From an uncultured Candidatus Melainabacteria bacterium (GTDB lineage: Bacteria > Cyanobacteriota > Vampirovibrionia > Gastranaerophilales > Gastranaerophilaceae), in contig CAMHMW010000103.1 in the NCBI GenBank assembly GCA_946186335.1, forward strand, positions 1 through 6,373: a stretch of 6,373 nt of DNA. The letters are read 5' to 3'. Position 1 is the stretch's first letter; each line of letters starts with the position of its first letter. The notes under the pieces are model-generated. The model was not told where the DNA came from. It saw only the letters and a program-made list of their open reading frames with translations, and did not search any database. Of the stretch, positions 5,453 to 6,373 are shown in pieces. The position numbers and the translations under genes were made by a program.

Positions 5453-5659
5453 TTTCACCTCAGATGAGATGAACGCCTAATATGAGAATTATAGGCATAA
5501 ACCCCTGCGTGTAAAGGTTTTGGCGGTTGGAAGTAACCAATAAAATCTCATTTCGCAAGTCCTGAAAGTCCCAAAATCTTCCAATTTTGTCTAATTTGTT
5601 CCTAATTCTGTCCCGATGCCGGTTTGCGGGATTTTTTCTTTGTTTCACCTGAGATGAGA
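5453..5659. repeat. 17-bp direct repeats 190 bp apart
   Basis: TTTCACCTCAGATGAGA (5453-5469) and TTTCACCTGAGATGAGA (5643-5659) differ at one base only. The first copy contains the palindrome CTCA-GA-TGAG, which the single change breaks in the second copy. The two copies bound the block that holds the short stems and the terminator-like hairpin, so they may mark the ends of one element. Confidence 0.6.
5611..5637 (+). terminator. Possible orphan terminator
   Basis: TCCCG (5611-5615) pairs with CGGGA (5627-5631), with an 11-base loop that can partly pair, and a TTTTTT run follows (5632-5637). No plus-strand gene precedes it apart from the already terminated tRNA. If it is real it may end an unannotated small RNA starting in about 5440-5500. 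The short stem leaves room for chance. Confidence 0.4.
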
Positions 5660-5688
5660 ATTTATTGGGTGGCGAAATAAATTTTTAA

Positions 5689-5717
5689 GGTCGGAAATTT
5701 TATAAAAATGGTCGGAA
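5689..5717. repeat. GGTCGGAA direct repeat, 21-bp period
   Basis: GGTCGGAA occurs at 5689-5696 and 5710-5717 in otherwise very AT-rich DNA. Each is preceded by A-rich and followed by T-rich bases. The spacing of two helical turns could suit a protein bound to one face of the DNA. The copies lie just past the stop of the 69-residue gene on the minus strand. Confidence 0.45.
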
Positions 5718-5725
5718 GTTAAAAT

Positions 5726-5935
5726 TTATTTTTCGTTATCAATAAAAAATGCATTTAATAAATCTGCGTTATCTCTTAAATTTTTAATTACAGGTGCAAG
5801 ATTGTAACATTCTTCTATTTCAGGTTGATTGCTGACAAAATAATCAATAACAACGGCTATATTATAAACATTTTCTGCCCATTTACTAATCTGCTTAAAT
5901 TCTTTATTTGTAATACTGTATCCTGCTTCTTCCAT
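5726..5935 (-). CDS. Unrecognised small protein (69 residues)
   Basis: I do not recognise this protein. It is acidic and looks all-helical, with likely helices at about 10-37 (KEFKQISKWAENVYNIAVVIDYFV) and about 48-65 (LAPVIKNLRDNADLLNAFF). There is no signal peptide and no true membrane helix. A GTG at 5947 would add four residues, but the ATG at 5935 is preferred because GGAGG lies about 5 bases before it. The next minus-strand gene upstream ends 113 bp away, after a possible terminator. No downstream hairpin with a T run is obvious. Small helical proteins of this kind can be regulators or antitoxin-like partners, but nothing in the sequence shows that. Confidence 0.65.
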   Translation of the reverse strand: MEEAGYSITNKEFKQISKWAENVYNIAVVIDYFVSNQPEIEECYNLAPVIKNLRDNADLLNAFFIDNEK

Positions 5936-6011
5936 AATCCCCTCCACATATCAGGAAACACAATACATGAAAAGAGTAGGAAAAGCCAAAATTGGGAAAA
6001 TTTTTACAAAA

Positions 6012-6050
6012 AGACATATTTATCATCATATGCATATTTTTTATATGTCT
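6012..6050 (-). terminator. Possible terminator of the right-edge gene
   Basis: AGACATAT (6012-6019) and ATATGTCT (6043-6050) form a perfect 8-bp inverted repeat, with an inner ATGCAT palindrome inside the 23-base loop. On the minus strand the distal arm is followed by TTTTTG. The stop codon of the right-edge gene lies in the proximal arm. The stem is AT-rich and the loop long, so termination is plausible but not certain. Confidence 0.4.
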
Positions 6051-6373
6051 AATAATCATAATATTCCATTGATTCATAATACGTTTCTTCCCTGATATAA
6101 TCTTCTATTTCACCTATTTCATAGTAAACGTAACCACAAACGTTTAACAAAGTATTAAACACTTTAACTACCCACATATAGAAATAATAAAGCTCTATTG
6201 TAATATTATCATTTGAAACATAAAATTGCTTCTGTTTCTTCTTTTTATTTAATGGATATCTGCAAAATGCCATATCATCAGTCTTGTCATATATCATGTT
6301 AATAAAACATAAAACAAAATTCATACTTTCTAACAAGCTTTTGTCATTTTCATCTTTATTCTCAATTATTTTT
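6049..6373 (-). CDS. Unrecognised protein, partial, running in from the right edge
   Basis: I do not recognise this protein. The frame is open to the window edge, so the start lies beyond 6373 and at least 107 C-terminal residues are visible. It is rich in Tyr, Asn, Lys and Met. The segment SLLESMNFVLCFINMIYDKTDDMAF looks like an amphipathic helix, followed by a basic patch (NKKKKQKQ). A helix around TIELYYFYMWVVKVFNTLLNVCGYVYYEI comes next, and the tail is acidic and tyrosine-rich (EETYYESMEYYDY). The hydrophobic stretch could be a membrane helix, but its spread of polar residues fits a buried helix too. The DNA is very AT-rich (10 G/C of 60 at 6001-6060, counted by hand). That suggests horizontally acquired or poorly constrained DNA. 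An internal TTG at 6336 could be a start but lacks a clear RBS. Confidence 0.6.
   Translation of the reverse strand, partial: KIIENKDENDKSLLESMNFVLCFINMIYDKTDDMAFCRYPLNKKKKQKQFYVSNDNITIELYYFYMWVVKVFNTLLNVCGYVYYEIGEIEDYIREETYYESMEYYDY

Larger units (their letters stand above)
5405..5725. other. Gene-poor structured region (about 320 bp) after the tRNA
   Basis: I see no convincing gene here. A 62-codon minus-strand frame (5460-5648) starts with GTG and lacks a ribosome binding site. The region carries a 17-bp direct repeat pair at its core and several short stems: GCCTA/TAGGC (5475-5479/5492-5496), AAACC/GGTTT (5499-5503/5516-5520), and GGTT/AACC (5525-5528/5535-5538). A terminator-like stem lies at 5611-5637, and GGTCGGAA occurs twice. 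It could hold a small RNA on the plus strand or be the remains of a small mobile element. The parts are seen; the interpretation is inference. Confidence 0.5.

Noticed and set aside
5460..5648. Minus-strand 62-residue protein
   Set aside because: It has a GTG start without an RBS, overlaps the direct repeats and stems, and shows no protein-like domain pattern. It could still be a decayed coding piece.
5825..6052. Plus-strand 75-residue frame
   Set aside because: It is largely antisense to the 69-residue gene, has no RBS, and crosses the intergenic hairpin.

Overview
This window looks like the chromosome of a low-GC, diderm (Gram-negative-type) bacterium. It encodes a TolC-type outer membrane channel and a MacA-type periplasmic adaptor, which only make sense in a two-membrane envelope. 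It also has a bacterial tRNA-Gln without an encoded CCA, AT-rich intergenic DNA, and many small proteins I cannot assign. The overall style recalls gut Vampirovibrionia (Gastranaerophilales). That is an impression from composition and gene style, not something the sequence proves.

Left part (1-2838, minus strand): an efflux operon. Reading leftward, the TolC-family gene (GTG start at 2838) is followed after one base by a MacA/HlyD-like adaptor (start 1340). The adaptor's ribosome binding site lies inside the last codons of the tolC-like gene. After the adaptor come two tandem copies of a 34-bp unit, each holding a perfect 8-bp hairpin, and then the first 18 codons of another minus-strand gene cut by the window edge. 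No MacB-type ABC transporter is in view, and the first residues of the cut gene do not look like one.

Middle (2839-4020, plus strand): a 165-bp divergent intergenic region leads to two closely spaced genes for unrecognised proteins of 117 and 91 residues. They are followed by a strong two-part terminator hairpin. A separate small gene for a basic 61-62 residue protein has its own promoter, a good RBS, and a terminator shared with the convergent aminotransferase gene.

Right part (4034-6373): a complete sugar aminotransferase of the DegT/DnrJ/EryC1 (WbpE-like) family lies on the minus strand with an extended -10 promoter. It is divergent from a tRNA-Gln(CTG) gene on the plus strand that has its own promoter and terminator. 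Beyond the tRNA terminator is about 320 bp without a convincing gene but with structure: a 17-bp direct repeat (one mismatch) spaced 190 bp apart, several short hairpins, a terminator-like stem with a T run, and a pair of GGTCGGAA repeats 21 bp apart. Then come two small minus-strand genes of unknown function, one complete (69 aa) and one running off the right edge. Both are in markedly AT-richer DNA than the aminotransferase.

Functionally, the two efflux genes should act together as the periplasmic and outer-membrane parts of one export machine. The aminotransferase would supply an amino sugar for surface polysaccharide or glycan. The remaining protein genes are unknowns. The most unexplained pieces are the two-gene unknown module (3004-3646), the structured block 5453-5720, and the tandem hairpins at 70-137.
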